A stretch of 64,000 bases of DNA from Siphonodentalium dalli (GCA_032622095.1 CP136069.1:86698958-86762957); one strand, 5' to 3'; positions 22,946 to 35,935 are shown, counted from the stretch's first letter. Made by a program: numbers and translations. Notes: a model not told the origin generated them from the letters alone.

Positions 22946-24546
22946 TACTCTCGAGTTCCGAATAATAGTACAGGTGGGAATAATAGATTATAGTACAGGC
23001 GGGAAAATATTGAAAAATTAAATAATAGTACAGGGCGGAATAATAGTACAGGCGGGAATTTTTTGGAATTTCCGTATGTGATGTCCCAAAGTCACAAATG
23101 AAAATTAAAAAATGTTCCACCCAGTACTATTATTCGATCGAGTACTATTATTAGTATCAGTCTTTGAATTTACATTATAGGATACTAGTACACAACATAT
23201 GTGTATAATATAGCCATTATAAATTACCAATTTACCACAAAATCTTTAACGGAAAAACTGAATATTTATGTTTGCAACCATTTAATTACACAATGTGACA
23301 TTACTAGTAAATGTATATGGTGTGTGTCAAGTATGTTGTTGTATCATTGAGTTGGTTGATTTATACATATTTTATTTGGGGCGTGGCATATAATTGTATT
23401 ATACTACAAACATGTTGTTGAAGAAGTTTTTTTTCAATACATAACTCATAACATTGAACTGACAACAATACTACTAGTACTTAGTATAAATGCAACCAAT
23501 GTAATAGGCAATATTAGACTAGTAGTGAGCTACAGGTACAAAACAAATTTGTATGTGAAACTTCGCGAACCAGCAGGAATAACGTCTGGTTGAGTTAAAA
23601 CTTTCTCAACGTTTGAACGTTGCACAGAGAAAACACCTGCTGGTTAAAACATGTTGTCCTTGAAGTCTGTTGATAAACGATACAGATTTCCCAATCGGAG
23701 GTCAGGGGCTACCAACAGGTGACTGTTAGTATTTATATGCACTGTGCGTCGCTAATAAATGTGGTTTGACAACTCATTTTCGACAGATACGCAACAAAAT
23801 AATGTATCATCCCGATTAGTAGGCCTAATATATAACAATTTACCACAATTCCACAATTCACCGACCCCACATCGAACCCAATCTAACCCAGCGACTCTAT
23901 AAATAACACGTCCGTCATACCAAGACTCGCCCACTTTTCCGATAAAATGTGGACACAGGAGTTTTTACATGCATGTATATAATTCGTATGAACTCAAATG
24001 ATCATTATTTTGTTACCGGTACCTGATTACTATAATCCAATGCTAATATTTGGGTCACTTATATAACTCACTATATTCCATTAATATTCCCCCCAATTGT
24101 TAGTATGAAACCACCAGGTAACACCATGCTCGACTGTTAACAAAATTGAATAACCCAGAAATTATTCCAAATAAGCACATACGTGCACCCTCGAAACTGA
24201 AATGTAATCCACCAACGCGGAAGAGTTTCTATAAATGAGACAAGATCGAGAATGGACTCGCTCATTTTCCGATCAAGGCGGTGGGCACAGGATGTTTACT
24301 CCACGTGGTTTTGGGTTGTTCAAACATTTGACTTTCCGGTGTTATTGTTTTAATATCCGAAATTGCCGACAATCTTCTTTCATTGTATCAATATGAAAAG
24401 GAGAATTGACGATCTGTTCACATATCTGAATGTGCAATGTGTCGAAAATTAAATAAGCGTACAGGGGCGAATAAGTAACGTACAGGTGGGAATTTTATCG
24501 CGAAAATAATAAGCGTACATGTACGATTATTCGGAACTCGAGAGTA
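22946..24546. mobile_element. DNA-transposon-like element with CTCGAGTTCCGAATAAT ends
   Basis: Terminal inverted repeats TACTCTCGAGTTCCGAATAA at left and the reverse complement at right. Both ends carry several subterminal copies of ATAAT(A/C)GTACAGGNGGGAA-like motifs, as transposase-binding arrays do. No clear target duplication and no transposase frame. About 1.6 kb, class unassigned. Confidence 0.6.
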
Positions 24547-26124
24547 GGCTGTTACAACCGCATTTTACATTCAATGCTATGATTGTTTAGCGTACGTTTA
24601 TTAAAGCGCGCATATTGCGCTTAGATACTAGAACGTATTTGCTTGTTTACAATCGGTAAAAGCCGATGTTCACCTATAAGATACGATTAATATCCGATGG
24701 GCTATTATCGGCTGATGGCCAATTCCGATTTCCGGAACATCACTATTCGTGATACAGGGTCATTGCAACTTAATGCAAGTCCTGACAGTGACAGAGGTGT
24801 ATTTCTGTTGGGACAATATCGCACTATAAATAATCAAGTAAACTAAAGTCTGACTAAGGTGCTAACTGCTTCAACTCATTTGTAATAAATTGTATCACAG
24901 AATATAAGTATAGACTCAATAGCCTAATATTTTAACCCTACCACTAACAGTAAATTAACTGAATTTGGCCACTTCAAAAGCCTTCGTTAATAAAATTAAC
25001 AATATAAATTATAATGAATATTATAAAGTTACATTTCACTTCAATCTCAATATTATTACTTTTGCAAAAACTTACGTTCGTTTTAACTGTTGAATAGAAT
25101 CCTTGATTCATTCATAATATACAAGGTCAAATAATCATTAATCTCAAAGGTGATCGTATGTCGTGGATTTTAATCACACACGTGTACTGTGTAGTTTGTA
25201 GTGTTACGCATGAAAATTGTGAAGCATGCAAGAAAATAAATAAAATTCGGTCGTACTTTCCGTCTACAATACGGCTTTTGTTGGGAATGGGATCTTTTAT
25301 TTTTCAATTTCCCTCCTCCGTCAGTAGACATGTCTGACAGCAAGAGGACAAGTCTCCGATCTCTTTGAAATTTGGTCTTTCATATAAATTCTGTCAAGAA
25401 AAATTCCTATTTTGCGTGAAATCCACTAAATATGGCGGCAAGTAAAGGATGTAGCCATTGGGTAGATTTGTAGCACGTGACTTTTTCTAAGGGAAATAAT
25501 TTTTAGAAAAATTGAAAGGCCAACAATAGTAAGTCCATGTGGTTTTAGACATCGTTGTCGATCTGTTAGTATCGGTAGATTGGCAGTCGAGATGAATATA
25601 TTTACAGAACTCGGGTATGTTATCACAACTGATTAGACTGAATGGAAATATCACAATCGGTACTTGAAGTTGAAGTGGAGCTGTCAGTTGATAGACCACT
25701 GGCATAACAGCTGTCCATATATATGCATTGATCAATGTATGTACATAGACTTTGCTGGGCCGGATTCGCAATTTGTTTAGTGACATCCGCAAAATTTATG
25801 CACAAACCATTTACATTTTCCGGAAACATGGAAAACTGTATACTTTATTCTCTGATCCATTTTAATACAGGACATTAAAAAGAGACATATTTACAAAAGA
25901 TAGCTAGAATAGAAAAATAGATATAATATATACAAGGACATTATATGTGTGTTATAGTGGATTGAGGGGCGACAAACATGACTTGAAGGGAAATCGTGTG
26001 ATGAATTAGTTGATAGAGACCTTTCGCAAAATCACGAATACGATTACGGATATTCTCCTCTCTAGTCATACTTTACAAAATCCGCCATCAAGATGTAGAT
26101 ATCTCCCTACCATTTGTGCCTACT
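24547..26124. other. Intergenic, no recognised feature
   Basis: AT-rich sequence without recognisable genes. Short minus-strand frames at 25426-25829 have no conserved motif. Confidence 0.45.
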
Positions 26125-26418
26125 AGGGGCCACGGCAATATCATACGACTTCCCCGTCGAGATAATTTGTCGCCCAATGTTTTGAGTTTTACAAAGAAAT
26201 GTAACTCTAACATACCCGTTATTTCGTAAAAAATCACCTTTACGAAATAACGGGCATACCAAAAGAATGACACCACAAAGAGATGCGTTTCAAAAACACT
26301 ATAGGAAAAAACACTTGTAGGGTGGGTGGGCTTGGGGGAGGAGGACGGCACATTGAAACAAACTTCAGCCCAAAGTTTACTCGACGGGGAAGTCGTGTGA
26401 GATTGCCAGGGCCACAAG
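26125..26418. repeat. Inverted-repeat segment abutting LINE fragment
   Basis: A segment of about 36 bp containing ACGACTTCCCCGTCGAG occurs at about 26125-26162 and inverted at 26379-26418. Inside is a tight hairpin (26212-26258, arms CCCGTTATTTCGTAAA / TTTACGAAATAACGGG). The right arm overlaps the start of the LINE reading frame. Confidence 0.6.
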
Positions 26419-26640
26419 TTCCTCCGTACTGCTAAAGCTGACAGAAACTATCTCGAAGCTTTCTTTCTTCCACGCACAATCATAATTTGGAACAAACTCC
26501 CCCGTGACATATTCTTAAACTACCACAACACAGACAGTTTCAAATCCGAACTCGCAAAACATATGTTCCCACCTGTAAACAGACAGCTTCTAAATAGTAT
26601 GAAGCTCTGGACAGTCTATTTTAATAAATTATCAAAATAA
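26407..26640 (+). mobile_element. LINE (non-LTR retrotransposon) 3' ORF fragment
   Basis: An open frame reads ADRNYLEAFFLPRTIIIWNK, then LPRDIFLNYHNTDSFKSEL, and stops at 26638-26640. The pattern aromatic-FPRT-x3-WN-x-LP followed by SFK-x-x-L is the usual C-terminal end of the reverse-transcriptase ORF in CR1/Jockey/L2-type LINEs. Only about 77 residues survive; the insertion is 5'-truncated, as is common for LINEs. No poly-A tail is obvious. Confidence 0.7.
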
Positions 26641-27271
26641 CCAAAAAATAAATATGTTTTTAAATCTCATGCCCCTCCACATAATCCTCAGCACATTGAG
26701 GGCGATGGAGTACCAAGTAGATGTAGATGTATGGAAATATCCTGCCAGTATACGGCCAAATTCGATCTTTGCACAAGGGGGTTCTTATGTGAGACGAAAT
26801 ATACCCCACGCAGTTTAAAGGTACTCAATCCGATAAAACTCCTCTCAATTACTATTTCAATGGCTTCGGGGGTCAAAAATATTTTATTCGAGTCGAGGAA
26901 GTCACCCATCAAAGCTCAGATCTTGTAGTCATTTTTCTTCAAAATAATGGGACAAAAGGTTTTAAGACCAAAATCAAAGTGATCGAAAGTCGGCCATTAT
27001 CGATCGCTTGTTTATTTCACGAACAGCGATGAAAGTGTAAAAGGCGTGCTGAGTTGATCATGATTATGAATTACAGGGAACATGGTGACCGTGCACCGAG
27101 GTCAGAGAACATGATTAGATAATCAAAGCTCTATTCAAAACTACACACGCGAAATATGACCGGCGGTAAACAATTTAACCCTATCAAGGCAAAACCATTA
27201 TCCTAGCACTGTAGTTCGTTGTCCACGTTCATTAAGCATTTTGGATACTAAAATGTATCTAGTACGTAATA
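26641..27271. repeat. Contains half of the GTACTCAA(C/T)CCGATAAAACT fold-back family
   Basis: At 26814-26927 is a near-identical copy of the left arm of the 39663-40141 fold-back element, including CAATGGCTTCGGGGGTCAAA. The rest shows no recognisable feature. Confidence 0.6.
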
Positions 27272-27507
27272 TGCCCTATCACTAACTCGCGGCCATTTTG
27301 GATCCACCAGGTCGGGTTCCGTGGTTTTACTTAACTTTCCATATATGGAAGTCATGAATAATTCAAAATCTCCATATATGGAAATACTACTCCAAAACTT
27401 TGACCTGTAGCACTGAAACCACGGAACCGGGGCTGGATGAATCTATGAAACCACGGAACCGCACCTGGTGGATCCAAAATGGCCGCGAGTTATAGTGATA
27501 GGGCATT
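27272..27507. mobile_element. Fold-back MITE, ATGCCCTATCACT ends
   Basis: Inverted arms contain GCCCTATCACTAACTCGCGG and CATTTTGGATCCACCAGGT. Internal GGTTCCGTGGTTT occurs three times in two orientations, and CCATATATGG boxes occupy the centre. Confidence 0.65.
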
Positions 27508-27759
27508 ATGACGCCAATGGCTAATAAAAAAGGTCAGCTTGATAAATGTTTTCATCAAGGATCTATCAATGCACACTGACATGGAAAGGTTCAGATTGAA
27601 ATAGTTCTATTAAAATCATTTATTCAACATGATATAAATGAAAACATAACACAATAATAGATTCTTCAAATAAATGTACAATTAATCTCTTCAAATAAAA
27701 ATAGACTATTAAAAAAAACATAATAAAATAAAAGACGAAAGCTGTCAAATTAGAATGAT

Positions 27760-28005
27760 TTTTGATGAAAAACATGGCCACCGGCAGCCATCTTGGATTT
27801 TACTCTTTGCATCACTAAATCGTTTAGCAAACCCAACAGAGCTTATAACCTCATCCGATCATCACCGTACTTCATATGAATCCTCAGTGTGACCTCTCGA
27901 TGGGTGCCTACCATTTTTTCCCAAATTTGGTAAAAAACATGGCTGCCAGTGGCCATCTTGGATTTTACTCTTTGTATGACTGAAGCCTTTAGCACATCAT
28001 CCAGG
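27760..28005 (-). repeat. AAGATGGC-type repeat, inverted copy
   Basis: Reverse-orientation units with GCCATCTTGGATTTTACTCT at about 27787 and 27952 and AAACATGGC next to each. Confidence 0.7.
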
Positions 28006-28871
28006 TCACATTTGAAGCAGTTTGAAGGGGGTGGTTCCCTATCCCGGAATCAGACAAAATAAAAATTAGGGAGTGGCTGGTAACCAGAGGGTGGAAAAAA
28101 AATTTGCTCCAAGTGTCTGGAATTTTTCCCTAACTCCCACCCCCTGCATAGTTAAGAAATTGCTCCGACTCTTTTCCGATTTCATAGTTCATATCAGGAT
28201 CTAAATGTCTATTTATGTTCGGACTCTAACTTGATCAATACATTTTATTCGCACCTGTGCTTCGCTCTCACTTCGATTGGCTGTGAATTATAATATATGA
28301 GCAGGAATGTGTAGAAATGTGTAAAGGAGTGACCATTTTGAAATATATTGTAAAATTTGATGTTATTTTTTTGCAAGAATAGAATATCTATGGTCTTCTT
28401 CCAACATACTTATGTCTGTTTGTCCCCTATCAAAATTGGGGCAGCTATCTAGTGGGCTGCAATGGGATCGTCAGAGTCAGGGATTTGAGTCGAGGTATAG
28501 AGATTATGGACGTGGTCGGGTCACAAAATTGATTTGGAGTTTAGATGGAGATTTTTTTTGGGGGGGGGGGGGGGGTGGTATGGTTCGGGCTCGACATTGG
28601 AGCGATGGGCAAAAAACTGGACCGATTGCCAAGCCTGATCTGATCTGAGGGGCATCTGGATGTGCCAATCCAGGCTAAACATAACCGTTCGATGAAACAA
28701 TCATTATAATTAAAGCAAAGGGTATATATGACTGAGCCAGTGACTCCGCATTCTAATATACATGTATTATAATTGTATATAGATATCATAATATTTAGAC
28801 AGTCAGAGCCAGGAGTGGGGAGTTGACACTGGGATGATCGGGATTCGGGAGATTGTTGTATATTATATACA
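28006..28871. other. Intergenic; poly-G run
   Basis: A G run at about 28560-28575. No gene, repeat or motif recognised otherwise. Confidence 0.45.
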
Positions 28872-29094
28872 TACAGTAATGACCTAAATAATCGACTCCT
28901 TAACCACAGCAGAATTATGGGTAAATTTTTCAGGATTTAGGCGGAAATATGGCTTGTTGCCATTCATCGGAAAGCTCTCAGTGAGAGCAGAGCTTTCCGA
29001 TGAATGGTAACAAGCCATATTTCCGACTAAATCCTGAAAAATTACCCATAATTCTGCTGTGGTTAAGGAGTCAATTATTTAGGGCATTACTGTA
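28872..29094. mobile_element. Palindromic MITE copy A
   Basis: Full-length copy between TA dinucleotides. Ends CAGTAATG(A/C)CCTAAATAATC, arms about 100 bp and nearly perfectly complementary, centre AAAGCTCTCAGTGAGAGC. Subfamily with GGGC ends and AATTTTTCAGG. No coding capacity; TA-flanked, Tc1/mariner-like by inference. Confidence 0.85.
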
Positions 29095-29940
29095 ATGTGT
29101 GTTCCTTCTCATTATTTGATCTTTTTTTGTATAATTTCTATTCTCAATATCCTGTCATGTTCTATGGATTAAAGGCACGGGCGGCGTTCGTTGCAGAAAT
29201 ATTCATATTTGTTCAAATCGCCATCAACAGAAGGAATATATATAGTTTTGTTCATATGCCAAACATAATCAGCGCATAAATAGTATATTGGCATCAAGAC
29301 GTACGATGGTGTACGCAAACAAGAGCCTGCTCGTGTTTCAGAAGTTGTGCTTCTGTTTACATAACACAGCGCAAATCTATTGGTTAATCACACAGAAATG
29401 ATATAAACGCTCTTTATTATTTCCATATCAGGAAAACAATAACAAATAACGCTGTTTATGTTTACCATATCCGGATCTAAACAAAAGCCAGGTAACGTAA
29501 CGTTTTTTGCTTTTGTTTACATAACAAAGGAAAACAAATTGACAATAACATACTGATTATGCCATATTTCTGATTTGTATAAGAACAAAGTGTGTCTATA
29601 TTTTACTATTCTTTCTGTTTATGGCGGTTTTTGATGGAGGTGAATATTTTAACAGCATACCCGCTGCCAACGCCACCCGTATCTTTAAGATAAATAAAGC
29701 ATTACACAAGGGCACTATATAACAATTTATAAATATTTGTTTCAGAAATTTATGTGGGAATATTGCATTGAATAAAATGTTGATATATAACACTTTTGGA
29801 ACATACTAGGGTTGACAGTGGTTAGCATGATTTTTGGTAATTAATCGATTCTGATAACTAAAGCATCTTTTAGAGAAATGTCATTGATGTTGGAATCTGA
29901 TGATACGGGGACTATCAAATTGGATTACACAAGTGTACCT
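29095..29940. other. Intergenic, fragment of 54514-type repeat
   Basis: At about 29815-29940, TTAATCGATTCTGATAACT and GTTGGAATCTGATGATA match the 54514-54846 element in reverse. AACGCTCTTTATTATTTCCA near 29407 resembles the direct repeats near 7690. No gene seen. Confidence 0.45.
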
Positions 29941-31055
29941 TTAACCCTTTGAACCCCAGCGGCCGGAATACCGGCCGCTGCGTGAACCTCCATATACCCT
30001 AGCGGCCGGTATACCGGCCGCTGAACCGGCCATTATAACGACCGCCACGTGTTTGTAGTTTATAGCTATGCGATTCAATAACAAATCGACGTCTAAACTC
30101 TAGTTATATATATCAAATATAAAAAGCCTGTTCAAATTATATTTATATGGTGAAGGGCCTCGATCGCATATCAAGTTGATTTCTTCGCGCAGAGCAGCGA
30201 TATGCAAAATAAATGGTTTATAGTGTACTTATGCACGACATACACATGGTCAGGGTGTGTATATGGAATGTCTACCCGCTATAGTATCGGGTAGGAATAT
30301 ATGCGCATGCGCAGAACATAGGTTGTAAATGACAAAAACATGCGTTTTAAGCGAAATGTGGTGTTATATATATGACATATAGCTGCATCATAATTGCAGT
30401 TTCTTGCTAATGCCGGGTAGTTGTCTGGTAACCGTTACTAAGGAGAGATTGGGTGGCAAAGTGTCCTTATATTTTAATGATCATAGAATGGTCCATGCAT
30501 AACATACATATGTATGCACAGTTTCAAACAGGTGCCACCATTGAACATATACAGCATTATGCGACTAGATATTGTATAAATTAAGGGAACACTACCACTT
30601 AATGATTAGTGCAGTGGTGTCATCCGTTCATTTGTGGTACTTGATTAGCAACCGTTGCTACCTTAAATAATTAATTTCATTCGATCTCTCTAAAATTCTT
30701 GTCGGATATATCTAAAATTTCACATTAGGGTATTGTCGTCATCAAAAACGCAATCACTGGCATTGAGTTATGACATACCATGCTATAATTGCCTTTTCCA
30801 GTCAATTCGGGGTAGTTGCCTAGCAACCGTTACCAAGACGCTGCCGTGTGTCTAAGTCTTCCGATTTTATAATGATCAGTGATCAATGGGGGGGGGGGGG
30901 GGGGGGGGGGGACCTGTAAAGTTCCATACCTGTGTCACAAATTAAACATAACCAACATCATCCAACAAGACACTATAAAATTTAAAGGAAAATCCCACGA
31001 GGAGCACAGGGTCAGGGTGTCGGTCGTGGTAGGGCGTCAGGGTTCAAAGGGTTAA
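29941..31055. mobile_element. piggyBac-like element 1 (TTAA target)
   Basis: Flanked by TTAA, with inverted ends CCCTTTGAACCC at left and GGGTTCAAAGGG at right. Near the left end are two large palindromes: AGCGGCCGGAATACCGGCCG (from 29958) and the 22-bp perfect AGCGGCCGGTATACCGGCCG-CT (30001-30022). A poly-G run lies at about 30889-30911. No transposase frame, so non-autonomous. Confidence 0.65.
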
Positions 31056-32529
31056 AGAATAAATAATGTGTAATTTCTCTCAGCTTCCTTCGTCTCGTCT
31101 AATTTCTCAGTTATGTTCCAAGTGTTTATACATAAGTCAGATAAATGCTCTTTATCCATATATCAAGAATAAATTAACAACGGGAAGTTGCACATCGGTC
31201 ATTTCCCTGTTTTGAAACCAGTCGTGATGGCGAACCTCCATGCCAAATTTCATTAAGATACATGTTAGATAACATGAGACTGCATAAATGCCAGGCCGAT
31301 GTGGATTAAGAATGAATGGACACTGTCAATCTAACCTACCCATTCTATTTGAAATTTGTATAGTAACCGCCCTGTATCGTTTATGCTTGTAGTAAAATAA
31401 CCCAGAGTGACTCCGGCTTAATTACAGTTCAGAATTTACAAGGGGTACACTGACTCTCAAGTGATAATCGGGAACTGACAAGACAACCAATTGACAATTG
31501 ACCAGATAGCTCTCAAGAACATGCCACCCACGAACATTAAATAGTTGAAGCCCAAGAGCATCCAAGTGGCTATAAAAAAAATCACACCCAATTGATAATT
31601 GATGCTCAAATATGTAGTGTCCAAGTACATGGATCTCAAAAAACATTTACGCCCAATTTAACGGTTTCCACTCAAATACAGTGTCCCAGTACATGGATCT
31701 CAAAAGCACTTATGCCCAATTTAACGACTGGGTCTGACTAATTAACTTGGCATCTCTAATGTCTTTATTTTGACCACAGAGTGATATACTCAGTTATACA
31801 CATTTGAATCCCAACAATCCATATAATTTTCACTCCAGATTTCAGATTCATCAGTTACAGGTGTAGGTGGTTCCAAAGAAGTAGAAGATGTTTTAATGAG
31901 ATTCAGTGATTCCATTGGATATAAAATTGATGCCTCCCATGTCGACCCCATTTTATTAAACCTGTAGCCCAGTCACCATCCATACAAATATAAGCTAAAC
32001 AGCCCTGATGGCTCTTGAGAAGAAGATGTTTTAAGAATTACTATGGGGGGGGGAAGAGTTATGTCCCTGGCTCTGCCCCTTTTTGACCCAGTGATCAGAC
32101 TTATCCCAGTCACCTAGGAACCATACACACCAAATATGACTCAATTCTGACTTGCGGTTCTGGAGAAAAAGATGATGACAGACTGGCAGATGAGGAGTGA
32201 TGGCTATAGCTCTACCAGAGACTACGTCTCATGTGAGCTAAAATCTAGGGCACGAGTGAAGACTTCACAAACAAGATTCTCAATAACGGTTGAATTTTAT
32301 TAGTACAGTATCATAATATCACAAACATGATAACAAACAACTTTGTCTCTGGTTACAAATGATTGCTTTAACGAACACATAAATTTTAAACACAACAAAA
32401 AACTCAATGTTTTAAATAGAGATTCGCATGAATGTCTCCCAGAGCATTTCAACGATTTATTCATTCTCCCGGATAATCAATTGTCTGGAAAAATAAACTA
32501 ATTTTTCATCCAAATTATTGCAGGTAATA
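31056..32529. repeat. Intergenic; 64-bp direct repeat
   Basis: GTGTCC(A/C)AGTACATGGATC recurs at 31617 and 31681 with trailing GCCCAATTTAACG. Sequence in 31190-31320 (CCAAATTTCATTAAGATACA) resembles the array-type repeats. No gene seen. Confidence 0.45.
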
Positions 32530-32711
32530 TACAGTAATGCCCTAAATAATCGACACCTTCACCACAGCAGAATTATGGAAATATGCCTTGTTGCCATACT
32601 CACTGAGAGTTTTCTGATGAATGGCAACAAGCCATATTTCTGACTAAATCCTGAAAAATTACCCATAATTCTGCTGTGGTTAAGGAGTCGATTATTTAGG
32701 GCATTACTGTA
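32530..32711. mobile_element. Palindromic MITE copy B
   Basis: TA-flanked copy with ends CAGTAATGCCCTAAATAATC. The left arm is internally shortened, so only part of the palindrome pairs. Confidence 0.82.
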
Positions 32712-34359
32712 GCTGCCATTGCCATTTATAAAAACTGAGCCCACTAAAGAAATACATTTCTTGTGAGAAGAATCCCATTTGCACTGCCCTCTAGAAAGTT
32801 TGAGATTGTCAATTAACAAGTTTATTGTTGGCTGTTACCTAACGTAGTATCATGTATATATGATTGGTTGAATCACTCTGCATACTGCTCTTTTTAATGT
32901 TTTATGTGAACAAAAATATATCTGAGTTGAGGGACATTTCAATGTGCCATTCCGATCGATAAGAAATGATAATTTGTTCATGCTCAGTGAAGCAAGCACA
33001 TTTGAAGCAATGAGCACACATAATGAGTCTGTGCCTGCATAAAACTGAAACATATTTTAAAAATATTTCGTTAACATAAATGGCGGGATGGATCCTGTAT
33101 TGCATTTTAACCTTTTCTATACTAAATACCCATCGATAAGTAGTTTGTTCCCATTGGAAATGTTCAGATAATAAGTTCAACAAACGACTGTCATTTTGTG
33201 AATTTATTATCTGAACATTTCCCACCAATGAATATGAATCCTTTTGAACTTTTATTAACTTTTCGTCTGTATGCTGTCTGCTTATATTTCCTGAACACCC
33301 GGGGTCCGCGCTGGAACGAAATTTATTTTTGCCAAATAATTTTCCAAATGAAAATATTTTTTGCCAAAATATTTTAGCATTTGCCAAATAATATCCCTGA
33401 TAGTATCATTTTCGACACTCACGGTTTGAACGACTAGAAAAGCAGTTAATTAATCATTAATTATACTCTCATCTCTATTGTGGTTATCATATAACAATAA
33501 GCCAACCACCGAACAATACACTGGTAGAAGGGTTGATTCATCAGAACGGCACATCACAGGAGGATTAGCTATGTAAACAACACCACCACACTAAATACTA
33601 GTAATCCCTCCAACCATCGGTACTAACGCTATGAGATTAACCGCATCTTAATAGAGGTGTTAACTTTTCCTAAACCTTATAAAACACCACTAATATAATA
33701 ATGTTGCAAGAGTTTCCTGAAAATAATGGTTTTGATTAACCAATATATTTTAACTTTCTTGAGGAATAAAAATGTGACTTGCCAAAACTTTTGCCAAATG
33801 AAAATATTTTTTGCCAAATGTGAATTATGTTTGCCATTGGCAAATGGCAGCGCGAACCATGTGAACAGCCCTCCAGATAAATAATATATCACTCCAATGT
33901 ATACTTTTATAACTGAATGGGAGAATCCATTTAGGAAAGAAAGGGTTAATAATGACCTGCCAAAGAAATCATACTCTGGGAGAAATGAAAAATACATTGT
34001 TAACATTTCAGTGCCAAGTCCGATTTTTGTATCAACCCAATCTCTAAGAGCTCTTTCCATCAATGTATTATAATCAATAAATTTGAAAAATTATCAAGGA
34101 AATGTGGGTTGATACAAAAATCGGACTTGGCACTGAAAGGGTTAAAATTTAATGTTCAAGTCTGTAAATGACAAGTACATTGCCCTTGGAGCTAGATGCA
34201 AATAAAAATAACACTAAACTAACTGGAAATATAACATGACTTGGTTAGGAAGATAAACTATGTCAACATCATATAGAAGCTATGAAGCTCAAGTTTAGGT
34301 AGCACAGAGATGGATTGTTTTCACACTGACAACTTAGTGACAAGCCTGCAAATAGTCAC
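32712..34359. repeat. Repeat split by an element at about 33303-33860
   Basis: The sequence around 33145-33300 and 33870-33950 is one repeat copy, matching 41090-41270 (CACCAATGAATA and AATGGGAGAATCCATTTAG). It is interrupted by a segment starting GGGGTCCGCGCTGG and ending CAGCGCGAACC. The host shows GAACACCC before and GAACAGCC after, an imperfect 8-bp duplication, so an hAT-type insertion is likely. A 45-bp inverted repeat containing AAAAATCGGACTTGGCACTG spans 34010-34140. Confidence 0.5.
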
Positions 34360-34466
34360 CAAATTCACCCTCTGGGAACCTCATTCTGCTTAGGCCTCAA
34401 CTGCTATCGCAGACATAGGATTAGACTGAAGTTCTCCAGTTGAAGTTGGTGATGTTCACCCATTAG
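34360..34466 (-). repeat. Left part of CATTTGCAGAATGAGG repeat
   Basis: Matches 820-1017 and is interrupted by the hAT element at 34467; it resumes at 35694-35935. Confidence 0.7.
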
Positions 34467-35685
34467 TAGGGACCTGTGAATATTCAAGATTCTATTTGAT
34501 GTCGATATCGGGCAACCGATTCGAGATCGACACTGAATCGGTCCGCTGATTCGGATATTTTCGAATCGGTGACCTGAAATTACAAAAATTGAAGCACAAG
34601 GTTGCCAAGTTAGCCAACGTAGGTAATTTTGAATGTATGCCGTTCAGAATAGATGTGCATTATGTAAATTATGTGTTTAGATCACAACCCAGTGATGGTG
34701 ATCAAATGCCTCATATATTTGTGATATGTATCAACACTATATAAATTGCCTACACTGTGCGTGATCGCTAGATTTGGAACTCAACTGATTACCTAATATT
34801 TAGAACTTCAGATAACCAATTCAGATTATATGAATAACATTCAATGTCAGCCACCATCATGCACGACACAACATAGATTGGAATGAACAGAAACCTTAGA
34901 ACAATTGGTCTATTACATTCTTAAATGGGTGTCATTATGTGCGACCAGTTGTCTGTGACACTGTCGGCAGAATTCCAAGAAATTTTCTATTTTCAGTTTC
35001 TGATTCCCGGGGTAATCGAGCTCATTGCACAAGTTTCGATCTGTTGAATCTTGTTGATAACTTTTAACACTTGTAATCTATGTCTGTTTTATGGGACCCC
35101 CTCTGTGAAGACAATTACTGTGAATGTGTGATGTAGATGTTTGATATATTGTGGGGTGAAAAGTTTAACAGATAACTACCATTCATCGTCCATTGGTAAC
35201 GGACTGCAACAATTATATAGCTGAACGGTGTACCCATGTCCAAGTTTGTCAAATCTTTATTATCTTTATTAAATAATTTAGACAAGTGACTTCCATTCCA
35301 TGGGGTTTATGATACGTTGATTGAACTGACTTTAAGTGTCTTACTGTCACTTCTTGTGTCATTTTCGCCAAGACACAAATAGATAGAAATTCAATACAAC
35401 ATACCCCAAACCCTCCATGAGAATGAGATTGACTTGCCAATGTCATGATTTTCCTAAAGAAAACATAAGTTCCAATGGATGTTTAAGGAGATTAACATTG
35501 TTATATAGTATCAGTATCTATTGAATTTTGCAGTTTTTTTTATCATGACACATCGAAATAAACACTGGTAAACAATGTTAATCACTAGCTGATTCGATTC
35601 GAGATTCGATTCGATGTCGATATCAGGAAGGAGATTCCATATCGAGATTCGATTCAAGACAAAATTCACGATTCGCAGATCCCTA
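34467..35685. mobile_element. hAT-type element 1
   Basis: Ends TAGGGACCTGTGAA / TTCGCAGATCCCTA with GATTCGAT-rich subterminal repeats at both ends. 8-bp target duplication CCCATTAG / CGCATTAG (one mismatch). It sits inside another repeat, which reads through when this segment is removed. No transposase recognised. Confidence 0.8.
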
Positions 35686-35693
35686 CGCATTAG

Positions 35694-35935
35694 TCATCTC
35701 AATTATGCATTATATCTTCTGCAAATTTTGGGATATAGAAACTCAACAAAGGGCAAAAAGTCACTAAAAACAATGTTAATTTGAGACTGTAAATACATCC
35801 TAGAAGATGAGGCCTAAGTAGAATGAGATCCCCAGATGGTGAGTTTGGTGATGCTAGTCCACTGTGCGGGATATCATCACTAAATTCACCCTCTTGAGAC
35901 CTCATTCTGCAAATGACAGACACACTATTTTCAGA
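35694..35935 (-). repeat. Right part of CATTTGCAGAATGAGG repeat
   Basis: Continues the copy begun at 34360. Includes GAATGAGATCCCCAGATGG and, inverted, CCTCATTCTGCAAATGACAG. Confidence 0.7.
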
